Source: Qipengyuania flava
Lineage (GTDB): Bacteria > Pseudomonadota > Alphaproteobacteria > Sphingomonadales > Sphingomonadaceae
DNA: 64,000 bases
NCBI RefSeq assembly: GCF_019448255.1
Contig: NZ_CP080410.1
Location: forward strand, 992,001 to 1,056,000
Reading direction: 5' to 3'
Part shown: piece by piece, positions 12,067 to 19,918 of the stretch
How the letters are laid out: each line of letters opens with the position of its first letter
Position numbering within the stretch: the stretch's first letter is position 1
Made by a program: the position numbers and the translations under genes
The notes under the pieces: model-generated
What the model saw: only the letters and a program-made list of their open reading frames with translations
Database searches by the model: none
Told to the model about the DNA's origin: nothing

Positions 12067-12209
12067 GGTGCGCCTTCGACATCCGTCGAAGGCTTGCTGT
12101 TCCGTCCCGCTCCCCCTCCCGGCCACCCACGGCACGGTATTCTATGGGTGGCCGGGAGGGGGAGCGGGACGGAACAGCCGAAGGGAAGCGCGGATGCGCT
12201 TCACGCACC
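12067..12209. repeat. Long three-stem palindromic element
   Basis: A nested inverted repeat in the intergenic stretch between ferredoxin and cysteine synthase. The core is a perfect 34-bp inverted repeat (12096-12129 with 12145-12178) around a 15-bp centre. On each side stands a smaller hairpin with a 4-nt ATCC or GGAT loop: 9-bp stem at 12072-12093 and 7-bp stem at 12185-12202. The outer edges GGTGCG (12067-12072) and CGCACC (12204-12209) are also inverted, so the whole 143-bp unit is one imperfect palindrome. There is no transposase or open frame of its own. It looks like a REP/MITE-like mobile palindrome; copies elsewhere in the genome would prove that. Confidence 0.7.
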
Positions 12210-12290
12210 CGACAATAATCCAGTCCTCCTTTCCCGCCTGAAGATTGATGTTGTTTGCGGGTTAAGGTGCGTGCGCCTACCTCCCCAATC

Positions 12291-13307
12291 ATGACTGCAA
12301 TTCCCGTACGCGAGCATGCGCTCGACCTTATCGGCAACACGCCGCTCGTCCGCCTCGAAGGACCGAGCGCGGAAGCCGGCTGCGACATTTTCGGCAAATG
12401 CGAATTCGCCAATCCTGGCGCCTCGGTGAAGGACCGCGCCGCGCTTTACATCATCCGTGATGCGGAAGAGCGCGGCGAGCTCAAGCCCGGCGGCACGGTG
12501 GTCGAAGGCACGGCCGGCAACACCGGCATCGGCATCGCCTTGGTCGCGAACGCGCTGGGCTATCGCACGATCATCGTGATGCCCGACAACCAGAGCCAGG
12601 AAAAGATGCAGACCCTGCGCGCGCTGGGCGCGGAGCTGGTCACGGTACCGCCGACCAAATACGCCGACTGCAACCACTTCCAGCACGTCTCGCGCCGCAT
12701 GGCAGGCGAGATCGATGGCGCCATCTGGGCCGGCCAGTTTGACAACACCGCCAACCGCAAGGCGCATATCGAGACCACGGCGAAGGAGCTGTGGGAGCAG
12801 CTTGACGGCCGCATCGACGGTTTCACCTGCGCCGCCGGCACCGGCGGGACCATTGCCGGCGTCGGCATGGGCCTGAAGGAGCTGGACGAGACGGTGACCA
12901 TCGCGCTCACCGACCCGCACGGCGCCGCGCTTTACAATTACTACGCCCACGGCGAGCTGAAGGCCGAAGGCTCCTCGGTCGCCGAAGGGATCGGGCAGGG
13001 CCGCATCACCGGCAATCTCGAAGGCGCTCCGATCGACACGCAGTTCCGCGTCTCGGACGAAGAGGGCATCGCCTGGGTCGCGCGCTTGCTGCGCGAAGAG
13101 GGGCTGTGCCTCGGCCTGTCGAGCGGCATCAACGTTGCCGGCGCCATTGCGCTGGGCAAGCAGCTGGTCGCCGAAGGTCGGGAGAACCCGCGCGTCGCAA
13201 CCATCCTGTGCGATACCGGCTTCCGCTATCTCTCGACGCTCTACAACGCCGAATGGCTGGCTTCGAAGGACCTGCCCGTATTCGATTGGTTGCAAGCGGG
13301 CGATTGA
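12291..13307 (+). CDS. Cysteine synthase A family (O-acetylserine sulfhydrylase-like)
   Basis: PLP fold-type II enzyme of 338 residues, expected to make cysteine from O-acetylserine and sulfide. Landmarks: the N-terminal LIGNTPLVRL, the PLP-binding lysine in NPGASVKDRAAL, the cofactor asparagine and substrate loop EGTAGNTGIG, and the phosphate-binding GTGGT. It is longer than CysK of enterics (about 320) because of the C-terminal part LCDTGFRYLSTLYNAEWL, which marks the long cysteine synthase A group. Other members of the fold (cystathionine beta-synthase, CysM) are less likely. Start ATG 12291 was chosen over upstream in-frame sequence lacking family similarity. sat-cysC 4 kb away supplies the sulfate branch. 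Confidence 0.88.
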   Translation: MTAIPVREHALDLIGNTPLVRLEGPSAEAGCDIFGKCEFANPGASVKDRAALYIIRDAEERGELKPGGTVVEGTAGNTGIGIALVANALGYRTIIVMPDNQSQEKMQTLRALGAELVTVPPTKYADCNHFQHVSRRMAGEIDGAIWAGQFDNTANRKAHIETTAKELWEQLDGRIDGFTCAAGTGGTIAGVGMGLKELDETVTIALTDPHGAALYNYYAHGELKAEGSSVAEGIGQGRITGNLEGAPIDTQFRVSDEEGIAWVARLLREEGLCLGLSSGINVAGAIALGKQLVAEGRENPRVATILCDTGFRYLSTLYNAEWLASKDLPVFDWLQAGD

Positions 13308-13337
13308 CTGGCGCTGCGGCGTCCCTAGGCTAAGCGC

Positions 13338-13700
13338 GTGCCCCAGTTTTTCGACATGAGCCGCAAACCGCCAGCAGGCGAAGTTTCGGATGTCGGCGTG
13401 AGCGATGCGCGCCGCGCGCGCAATGTGCAGCGCCTGCAGATCGGGATCACGGGCATCGTGATGATGATCCTGCTGGTGGGCCTTGCCAACATCATCCAGG
13501 ACCGCGCGATGGAAAGCGACGCGACCACGGTCCCCGATGCCGCGCCGACCACCGAGCCGACGCAAGCAGCAACGCAGAACGACCCGCTGGTCGAAGCGGG
13601 CGTGGTGCCAGATTTGCCGGCCGAGCCGAACACGCCGCCGGTCGCAACCCCCACCGCCGCTACACCGCCGGAAACCGATGCCGAGGTCCCTGCAGACTAG
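13338..13700 (+). CDS. Single-TM protein of unknown function
   Basis: A 120-residue protein from GTG 13338 (ATG 13356 is an alternative). A short basic N-terminus (RRARNVQR) precedes one membrane helix at about 35-53 (IGITGIVMMILLVGLANII). The rest is a threonine/proline/alanine-rich periplasmic tail of about 65 residues with no recognisable fold. The family is unrecognised. Its last 23 bp overlap the start of the GldG-like lipoprotein gene in another frame, so the two are probably translated together. It follows the cysteine synthase gene after 30 bp. Confidence 0.65.
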   Translation: MPQFFDMSRKPPAGEVSDVGVSDARRARNVQRLQIGITGIVMMILLVGLANIIQDRAMESDATTVPDAAPTTEPTQAATQNDPLVEAGVVPDLPAEPNTPPVATPTAATPPETDAEVPAD

Positions 13701-14415
13701 CGCGCTCGTTTCGGCGCTTTTCCTGCTGCTGGCTTCCTGCTCGGCGGGTCCGGCTACCGAGCAGGCGGGTGACCGGCCCGAGGTCGGCCTGTTCTCGACA
13801 CTGCCGATCTATTGGGGTGAGGGCGGATTCGCCGCCGTGCTCGATGGCACCGATGAGAAAAGCTGGGTGCGCCGCGTTTTGGAGCAAAGCTACACGCTCG
13901 AACCGCTCGATACGCTCGAGGCAGAGGCCCTGGCCGGGCTCGACCGCGTCATCCTCGCCCAGCCGCGACCGCTCGCGCCATCGGAAAACGTGGCGCTCGA
14001 CGACTGGGTCAGCGCCGGCGGGCAGCTTCTTGTCTTCGCCGATCCCTTGCTGACGCACCATTCGGACTTTGCCCTTGGCGACAAGCGGCGGCCGCAGGAT
14101 GTCGTGCTGATATCGCCGATCCTGACGCGCTGGGGCCTGGAATTGCGGTTCGATGAGGCGCAGCCGGGGGGCGAGCGCCTGGTCGAAACACCCTATGGCG
14201 AAACGCCAATCAATCTTGCGGGCGAGCTAGCCTTGCGGGCCTCGTCGCAGTGCTCGCTCGAGGGAGAGGGCCTCTTTGCCCGGTGCGCCATCGGCGAGGG
14301 CCAGGTCCTAGTGATGGTCGATGCTGCGCTTTTGGAGTCTGGCCATCATGGCGAGGAGCCGAAGGATCGCGCCGCGGTGCTTGTTGCGCTTACGGATGCC
14401 GCGTTTTTGCGCTGA
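13678..14415 (+). CDS. GldG/ABC_transp_aux-like lipoprotein
   Basis: A 245-residue protein. The signal peptide MPRSLQTSALVSALFLLLASC has a clear lipobox LASC. The mature part (VGLFSTLPIYWGEGGF, then VILAQPRPLAPSENVALDDWVSAGGQLLVFADPLL) looks like the unclassified ABC-transport accessory domain found in GldG and in DUF4350-type proteins: an alpha/beta fold with a conserved D-W-V-x-x-G-G-x-L-L-V-F strand. In GldG this domain belongs to a permease pair, but no ABC ATPase or permease is adjacent here. Start ATG 13678 overlaps the preceding one-TM gene by 23 bp. Outer- or inner-membrane anchoring is expected; the function is unknown. Confidence 0.7.
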   Translation: MPRSLQTSALVSALFLLLASCSAGPATEQAGDRPEVGLFSTLPIYWGEGGFAAVLDGTDEKSWVRRVLEQSYTLEPLDTLEAEALAGLDRVILAQPRPLAPSENVALDDWVSAGGQLLVFADPLLTHHSDFALGDKRRPQDVVLISPILTRWGLELRFDEAQPGGERLVETPYGETPINLAGELALRASSQCSLEGEGLFARCAIGEGQVLVMVDAALLESGHHGEEPKDRAAVLVALTDAAFLR

Positions 14416-14762
14416 CACGGGATTATGCGGGACGGGATCGGGGATCTCCCGGGGAAGCCCGCGCGACTCCGCAGAATTGCGTGCATTTCCAGATTCTTCC
14501 TTAGGAAAGTGGTAACTCTTTCGAGTGCGTTGGTGCAAAAATAGATGCATTAAATCAGATACTTGCAGGCTTATCCCGTAAAATCCCGCAATTTTCCCTT
14601 CCATCCCCGCCTCTCCCGCGATAAACCGACCACACATCGGACAAGCACTGTCTATGCGCGCCCGGCCCGCAGCCGGAGCGGCTCGCCCACACGTCTGGGC
14701 GAGTGGGGGAGGGTGTTGCCTGATGGGGAGGAACGCAAAACCGATTTCGGGGTGCAGGGACA
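14416..14762 (+). other. Upstream region of the dcw cluster
   Basis: 347 bp without a gene. The stretch 14480-14610 is clearly more AT-rich than the surroundings and presumably holds the cluster promoter, but no clean -35/-10 pair stands out. Two GANTC sites (14465-14469, 14492-14496) lie in the first third. The last 70 bp carry MraZ-box-like repeats, described separately. No RNA gene or terminator hairpin was recognised. Confidence 0.5.
14696..14728 (+). promoter_or_regulatory. MraZ-box-like operator
   Basis: TGGGC at 14696, TGGGG at 14704, TGTTG at 14714 and TGGGG at 14724. The last three sit exactly 10 bp apart (5-nt boxes with 5-nt spacers), on one helix face. E. coli MraZ binds TGGG repeats with this spacing ahead of its own gene. 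The array is 35-70 bp upstream of the mraZ start, placing it where it could repress or tune the whole cluster. The central box is degenerate. Confidence 0.6.
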
Positions 14763-15248
14763 GTGTCTTTTGGAGGGTACAGCGGTCAGGCCTATTCGCC
14801 CGCAGGCGATAAGGGCCGCTTTGTGCTTCCGCCCCTCTTCCGCAAGGCGCTGAAGGAAAGCAGCGACGGGCGCGTCCTGTGCCTCATGAAGCACCCCAGC
14901 TGGAAATGTCTCGTCGGCTTCGGCCTCAGCCGTAAACCCGAACTCGAAGCCCAGCTCGACCGCGAGGAAGAGATGGCGGTGCGCCTCGGCAAGGAATTCG
15001 ACCGCGATACGCGCTCGAGCCAGCTGTTCGGCTTCCAGGAAATGCCCTTCGACGACAGCGGCCGCTTCGTCATGCCCGAACACCTGCGCACTCTCGGCGG
15101 GATCGAGGACGGCCTTTACTTCCAGGGCGGTGGCCGCTTCTTCACCCTCTGGAATCCGGAAGAGCTCGCCAAGATGGGCGACGACTGGGCGGGCGCTAAG
15201 GCGGCCTGCGAAAGCTTCCTCGCCGACGCGAAGGCGAAGGGCAAATGA
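14763..15248 (+). CDS. mraZ: Transcriptional regulator MraZ
   Basis: DNA-binding autoregulator of the division and cell-wall cluster. The 161-residue protein from GTG 14763 carries two SpoVT-AbrB half domains, each with the MraZ core: [14 protein letters not shown] at about 19-32 and [15 protein letters not shown] near 100-113. Members form ring oligomers that bind TGGG repeats; such repeats lie just upstream. There is an AGGGA ribosome site a few bases ahead of the GTG. It overlaps rsmH by 4 bp, so it leads a polycistron of at least 15 genes. Confidence 0.95.
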   Translation: MSFGGYSGQAYSPAGDKGRFVLPPLFRKALKESSDGRVLCLMKHPSWKCLVGFGLSRKPELEAQLDREEEMAVRLGKEFDRDTRSSQLFGFQEMPFDDSGRFVMPEHLRTLGGIEDGLYFQGGGRFFTLWNPEELAKMGDDWAGAKAACESFLADAKAKGK

Positions 15249-16183
15249 GCGAAGCGCCCCACATCCCCGTCCTGCTCGACGAAGTGATCGAAGCGCTCGA
15301 CCCGCAACCGGGCGACGTCGTGATCGACGCAACCTTCGGTGCGGGCGGATACACCCGCGCGCTGCTGGAACGCGGCGCGACCGTGCACGCCTTCGACCGG
15401 GATCCCGACGCGATAGCCCAGGGCCGCACCTGGCGCGAGACGGAGGAAAATCCGCCGCGCCTCGTTCTTTATCCGCACCGCTTCTCCGAGATGCTCGACG
15501 TCATGACATCGGCCGGCGTCGCCAAGATCGATGGCGTCGTCATGGATATCGGCGTGTCCTCGATGCAGCTCGACCAGGCGCATCGCGGCTTTGCCTTCTC
15601 CTCGGACGGGCCGCTCGACATGCGCATGAGCCAGGACGGCGAAAGCGCAGCCGATTTCCTCAACACCGCCGATGAGGGCGTGATTGCGGACGTGCTCTAC
15701 ACCTATGGCGAAGAGCGCCAGTCGCGCCGGGTTGCCCGCGCGATCGTGGCCGCGCGCCCGCTGTCGACCACCGGCGAACTGGCCCGCGTGGTGCGCAAGG
15801 CGCTGGGCCACAAGCCGCACGACAAGAAAGACCCGGCCACCCGCACCTTCCAGGCCATCCGAATTCATGTGAACGGCGAGCTCGACGAACTGTCCCAAGG
15901 CCTGTCGGCTGCCGAACACCTGCTGTGCGAAGGGGGCCGCCTTGCCGTGGTCAGCTTCCACAGCCTCGAAGACCGGATCGTCAAGCGCTACCTGCGCGAG
16001 GCGTCCTCAACCCCGAGCGCCTCGCGTCATGTCCCCATGGTCGCGCAGGACGATCCGGTTTTTTCGAAGGTTTCCAAGGCGATCAAGCCCGGCGCGGCCG
16101 AGGTCGAGCGCAACCCGCGCGCCCGTTCCTCCGTGCTGCGCCACGCTACCCGCACCGCCACTCTTGCACGGGAGGCCGCGTGA
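15245..16183 (+). CDS. rsmH: 16S rRNA (cytosine(1402)-N4)-methyltransferase
   Basis: RsmH (MraW) methylates N4 of C1402 in the ribosomal decoding site with S-adenosylmethionine. The 312-residue protein opens [13 protein letters not shown]. The SAM loop is [12 protein letters not shown] at about 28-39, [19 protein letters not shown] is the second family block, and [15 protein letters not shown] marks the C-terminus. It is second in the cluster, overlapping mraZ by 4 bp and ftsL by 1 bp. Confidence 0.97.
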   Translation: MSEAPHIPVLLDEVIEALDPQPGDVVIDATFGAGGYTRALLERGATVHAFDRDPDAIAQGRTWRETEENPPRLVLYPHRFSEMLDVMTSAGVAKIDGVVMDIGVSSMQLDQAHRGFAFSSDGPLDMRMSQDGESAADFLNTADEGVIADVLYTYGEERQSRRVARAIVAARPLSTTGELARVVRKALGHKPHDKKDPATRTFQAIRIHVNGELDELSQGLSAAEHLLCEGGRLAVVSFHSLEDRIVKRYLREASSTPSASRHVPMVAQDDPVFSKVSKAIKPGAAEVERNPRARSSVLRHATRTATLAREAA

Positions 16184-16683
16184 TGGTTGGCGGTTCGCGC
16201 ATTCGCCAGATCGGCTGGGCCCTCGTGCTGGGCATTTGCTTTGCGCTGCTTCTCGCGCTGACATTCAAGGTCAACGCGGTGAAAAGCGACGTGCGCCTTG
16301 CCGAGCGCCAGATCGTTGCCGCGCAGCGCGCCAAGCTGCTGCTCGAAACCGAGTTCGAAACCCGCGCCAGCCAGCAGCAGCTGTCCGACTGGAACGCGGT
16401 CGAATTCGGCTACGCAGCGCCGCGCGCCGACCAGTACCTTGAGAGCGAACGCCAGCTCGCCGCGCTTGGAACGCCGCGCGGGATCGATGCGCCCAAGCCG
16501 GTGCGCGTCGCGCTCAACCGTCCGGCACCTGAGGAAGAGAACCTCTTTGCCGAATGGCTTGCCGAGACTGGTGAAGTCCCTGAGCGCCCTGAGCGCCGCG
16601 ACCTCGTGGCAGCCACCGGCCTTGCCGAACGCCTGGCCAGCCCGACCGTGAAGATGACCGCCGTTGCGGAGGTGAGCCAGTGA
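16183..16683 (+). CDS. ftsL: Cell division protein FtsL-like
   Basis: Small bitopic divisome protein of 166 residues at the ftsL position between rsmH and ftsI. One TM helix at about 11-30 (WALVLGICFALLLALTF) is followed by a periplasmic heptad region (VKSDVRLAERQIVAAQRAKLLLETEFETR), the expected coiled coil that pairs with FtsB and docks FtsQ. The C-terminal half is an alanine/proline/glutamate tail longer than in E. coli FtsL (121 aa). Start ATG 16183 within TGATG, with GGGAGG 8 nt upstream. Sequence identity in this family is low, so the call rests on position and topology. Confidence 0.85.
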   Translation: MVGGSRIRQIGWALVLGICFALLLALTFKVNAVKSDVRLAERQIVAAQRAKLLLETEFETRASQQQLSDWNAVEFGYAAPRADQYLESERQLAALGTPRGIDAPKPVRVALNRPAPEEENLFAEWLAETGEVPERPERRDLVAATGLAERLASPTVKMTAVAEVSQ

Positions 16684-18449
16684 ACGCCTTCTCCGGCTTC
16701 GGCCCGGCAATCGCCGCAGGCAGGAGCGGGCACGGGGCAGTAAGCATGGCGGTGGCCTCGGGCCGGGTCCAGCTTGTCACCATTCGCCAGCGCTCGCTCA
16801 CGCTTGCCCGCTGGCGTGTGTTGTGGATCGTCCTCGGCTTCGCCTTTGTCGCGCTGCTCGCGCTGGTGCGCATCGCCTATCTCGGCATGTCCGACCACGG
16901 CCTTCGCGGCACCTCGCTTGAAGAGGCGTTGCTGCCCCCGCGCGGCGAGATCACCGATCGCAACGGCGTGCCGCTGGCGCGCGCGTTTCCCGCCTACGCC
17001 CTGTGGTTCAACCCCAAGGCGCTGGGCGAAGACGGCGCGCCTCTGGTGCGTGACCCGGCCACGGTTTCCGCCAAGCTCAAGGCGATTTTCCCCGATCTCG
17101 ACGAAGAGAATGTCGCCGTCCAACTCGCCTCGAGCAAGCAGGGCTACATCCGTCGCCGCGTGCTGCCGGAAGAAGCGAACAGGGTGCAGGACATCGGCGA
17201 GCTCGCGCTGGAAATGCCGATGGAGAACGACCGCCATTACCCGCAAGGGTCGATGGCGGCGCACGTGCTTGGCTATGTCGCGGCCGACGGCAAGGGCCGG
17301 GTCGGCATGGAGCAGGTGCTCGACGCGCAGCTTTCCAACCCCGCCACCCGCGGCACGCCGGTGGCATTGTCGATCGACAGCCGCGTGCAAGGCGCGCTGG
17401 AGGACGAGCTGCGCCGCGGCATGAAGCTGGTGCAGGCGCAGGGCGGGGCGGGCATCGTGCTCGACGTGGATACGGGCGAAGTGCTGGCGCTGGCCTCGCT
17501 GCCCGAATTCGACCCCAACAAGATCGACGCGCGCGGACAGAGCCTGATGTTCAACCGCGTGACCAACCAGGTCTACGAACTCGGCTCGACCTTCAAGCCG
17601 CTGTCGGTTGCCGCTGCCATCGACGCGGGCGTGGTGCGCAACCTCGGCCGGCGCTGGGATGCAAGCCCGGTCAAGGTCGGACGCTTCAGCATCAAGGACA
17701 GCCACGACATGGGCGCCGACCTCAACGTGGTCGAGACGCTGATCCATTCGTCCAACACCGTGACCGCGCGCGTCGCCGACGAGCTGGGCCCGGAACGCAT
17801 GCGCCGCACGATGATAGATCTCGGTATGAACGAGCGGCCCTATATCGAGCTGCCGGCCAAGGGCTTCCCGATCTGGCCGGGCGACAAGTGGCCGCGCCTG
17901 CGCAACATGACCGTGGGCTACGGCCACGGCATTGCCGTTACCCCGCTGCACCTCGCCAGCGCCTACGCCGCCATGGTCAACGGTGGTATCTGGCGTCCGG
18001 CAACCCTGCGCAAGCTCGGCCCCGGTGAAGCGCCCAAGGGCCGCCGCGTGTTCAAGGCCTCGACCTCCAGCCGCATGCGCCAGATCCTGCGCGCCATCGC
18101 GATTTACGGCACCGGCAAGAACGCCGACGCGCCGGGTTACCGCGTGGGCGGCAAGACCGGCTCGGCCGAGAAGCCGGGAGGCAGCGCAGGCTATCGCCGC
18201 ACGGCGCTCGTATCGACCTTTGCCGCGGCTTTCCCGATGGATCGCCCGCGCTATGTCGTCATCGCCATGCTCGACGAGCCGCGCGGGACGCTCGCCAGCT
18301 CCTACCAGCGGACCGCGGCCTGGAACGCTGCGCCGATCGTCGGCCGCCTTGTGCCGCGTATCGGCCCGCTGATCGGCGTGCGCCCGGACGACACGCGAGA
18401 CATCGATATATCCGACATCACCCCGCTGATCCCGGAGGCGCGCAAGTGA
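16680..18449 (+). CDS. ftsI: Septal peptidoglycan transpeptidase FtsI (PBP3)
   Basis: Class B penicillin-binding protein that crosslinks septal peptidoglycan with FtsW. It has 589 residues from a GTG overlapping the ftsL stop by 4 bp; ATG 16746 is a possible later start. The TM helix lies at about 47-67. The pedestal domain begins PPRGEITDRNGVPLA. Transpeptidase motifs: S303-x-x-K306 (GSTFKPL), S357-S-N359, and K-T-G in VGGKTGSAEK near 488-497. The cytoplasmic N-terminus of about 45 residues is longer than in E. coli. Confidence 0.96.
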   Translation: MNAFSGFGPAIAAGRSGHGAVSMAVASGRVQLVTIRQRSLTLARWRVLWIVLGFAFVALLALVRIAYLGMSDHGLRGTSLEEALLPPRGEITDRNGVPLARAFPAYALWFNPKALGEDGAPLVRDPATVSAKLKAIFPDLDEENVAVQLASSKQGYIRRRVLPEEANRVQDIGELALEMPMENDRHYPQGSMAAHVLGYVAADGKGRVGMEQVLDAQLSNPATRGTPVALSIDSRVQGALEDELRRGMKLVQAQGGAGIVLDVDTGEVLALASLPEFDPNKIDARGQSLMFNRVTNQVYELGSTFKPLSVAAAIDAGVVRNLGRRWDASPVKVGRFSIKDSHDMGADLNVVETLIHSSNTVTARVADELGPERMRRTMIDLGMNERPYIELPAKGFPIWPGDKWPRLRNMTVGYGHGIAVTPLHLASAYAAMVNGGIWRPATLRKLGPGEAPKGRRVFKASTSSRMRQILRAIAIYGTGKNADAPGYRVGGKTGSAEKPGGSAGYRRTALVSTFAAAFPMDRPRYVVIAMLDEPRGTLASSYQRTAAWNAAPIVGRLVPRIGPLIGVRPDDTRDIDISDITPLIPEARK

Positions 18450-19918
18450 CCCTCGCCAAGCTTTGCGCGGCCGCTGGCCTTTCGTGCGACGGTGATGCCA
18501 CGGTGAGCGGCTTTGCGATCGACAACCGCAAGGTTGCCCCCGGCACCGTCTTCGGCGCGTTCCAGGGCGCACAGGTCAACGGCGAGGACTTCATTCCCGC
18601 CGCCATCGAAAGCGGTGCCGTCGCTGTCGTCGCCCGGCCGGAGGCAAAGGTCGAGGGCGCGATCCACATCGCGGATGCCACCCCGCGCCGCGCCTTTGCC
18701 GCGCTTGCCGCGCAGTTCTTCACGCCCGTCCCCGAGCACATCGTCGCGGTCACTGGGACCAATGGAAAGACATCCTGTGTCGAAATGACGCGCCAGATCT
18801 GGCGTATGGCGGGCGAGCGCGCGGCCAGCATCGGCACGCTGGGTGTGACCACGCCCGACGAAAGCGTTTCCACCGGCCTGACGACGCCCGACATCGTCAC
18901 CTTCCTGTCGAACCTCAGCGGGCTGGCGCGCGAAGGCGTGACCCATGTGGCCTACGAGGCATCGAGCCACGGCCTTTCCCAGTTTCGCAACGAGGGGGTG
19001 GCGGTCGAGGCCGCCGGTTTCACCAACTTCAGCCGCGACCACCTCGATTACCACGTCGACATGGAAGACTATTTCGCCGCCAAGATGCGCCTCTTCGACG
19101 AGGTCGTGGCAGACGGCGCAACGGCAGTTATCTGGATGGGTTCGGGCGAGAGTGGCTGGAACGCGCGCGTTGTCGAACACGCCGAGAAGCGCGGCCTCAC
19201 CATCATGACCGTGGGCGAGCAGGGCGATGCCATCCGCCTGACCAAGCGCGAGCCGACCCAGCTCGGCCAGTCGCTGACGGTCGAGCACGCAGGGACGAGC
19301 CGGACCATCAACCTGCCCCTGATCGGTGCCTACCAGGTTTCGAACGCGCTGGTCTCGGCAGGCCTCGCGCTGGCGACGGGTGTCGACGCTGGCCAGGTGT
19401 GGGACGGGGTAGCCCGCCTCCAGCCGGTTCGCGGGCGGCTCGAACGCGCGGTCATCGCCCCCTCGGGCGCTCCGGTCTATATCGATTACGCGCACACGCC
19501 CGACGCGCTGGAAGCGGCGATTGCCGCGCTACGCCCGCATGTCTCGGGCCGGCTCATCACCGTTTTCGGCGCAGGCGGGGACCGCGATCACGGCAAGCGC
19601 GCGCCCATGGGCGAGGCGGCGGCCAAGGCCAGCGATCTTGTCATTGTCACCGACGACAATCCGCGCGGCGAGGATGCTGCGGATATCCGCCGCCAGGTGC
19701 TTGAAGGCGCGCCGGGAGCGCGCGAAGTGGGTGGGCGCCGCGAAGCGATCCACGCTGCCATTGCCGAAGCGGGCGAGAACGACATCGTGCTCGTCGCCGG
19801 CAAGGGACACGAAACGGGTCAGATCATCGGATCGGGAGAGAATATGAAGGTCCTGCCCTTCGACGACGTCGAGGTTGCGCGCGAATGCGCGGCTCAAATT
19901 GCACGAGGTGAGGCATGA
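18446..19918 (+). CDS. murE: UDP-MurNAc-tripeptide ligase (meso-diaminopimelate adding)
   Basis: Adds the third stem residue to UDP-MurNAc-L-Ala-D-Glu. It has 490 residues from a GTG that overlaps ftsI by 4 bp. The ATP loop is GTNGKTS at 104-110, the central domain block YEASSHGLSQFR is near 170, and the C-terminal specificity motif DDNPR at 403-407 marks the meso-diaminopimelate (not lysine) enzyme. The carbamylated lysine region FAAKMRLF is present. lysA at 55 kb is consistent with a DAP pathway. Confidence 0.97.
   Translation: MTLAKLCAAAGLSCDGDATVSGFAIDNRKVAPGTVFGAFQGAQVNGEDFIPAAIESGAVAVVARPEAKVEGAIHIADATPRRAFAALAAQFFTPVPEHIVAVTGTNGKTSCVEMTRQIWRMAGERAASIGTLGVTTPDESVSTGLTTPDIVTFLSNLSGLAREGVTHVAYEASSHGLSQFRNEGVAVEAAGFTNFSRDHLDYHVDMEDYFAAKMRLFDEVVADGATAVIWMGSGESGWNARVVEHAEKRGLTIMTVGEQGDAIRLTKREPTQLGQSLTVEHAGTSRTINLPLIGAYQVSNALVSAGLALATGVDAGQVWDGVARLQPVRGRLERAVIAPSGAPVYIDYAHTPDALEAAIAALRPHVSGRLITVFGAGGDRDHGKRAPMGEAAAKASDLVIVTDDNPRGEDAADIRRQVLEGAPGAREVGGRREAIHAAIAEAGENDIVLVAGKGHETGQIIGSGENMKVLPFDDVEVARECAAQIARGEA

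Noticed and set aside
12067-12209. Insertion sequence or integron attC site
   Set aside because: No transposase frame, no target duplication visible, and the arms lack attC consensus ends; kept as an unclassified palindromic element.
16410-18572. Open frame of 720 codons on the minus strand across ftsI
   Set aside because: Same shadow composition; the plus-strand frame carries all FtsI active-site motifs.
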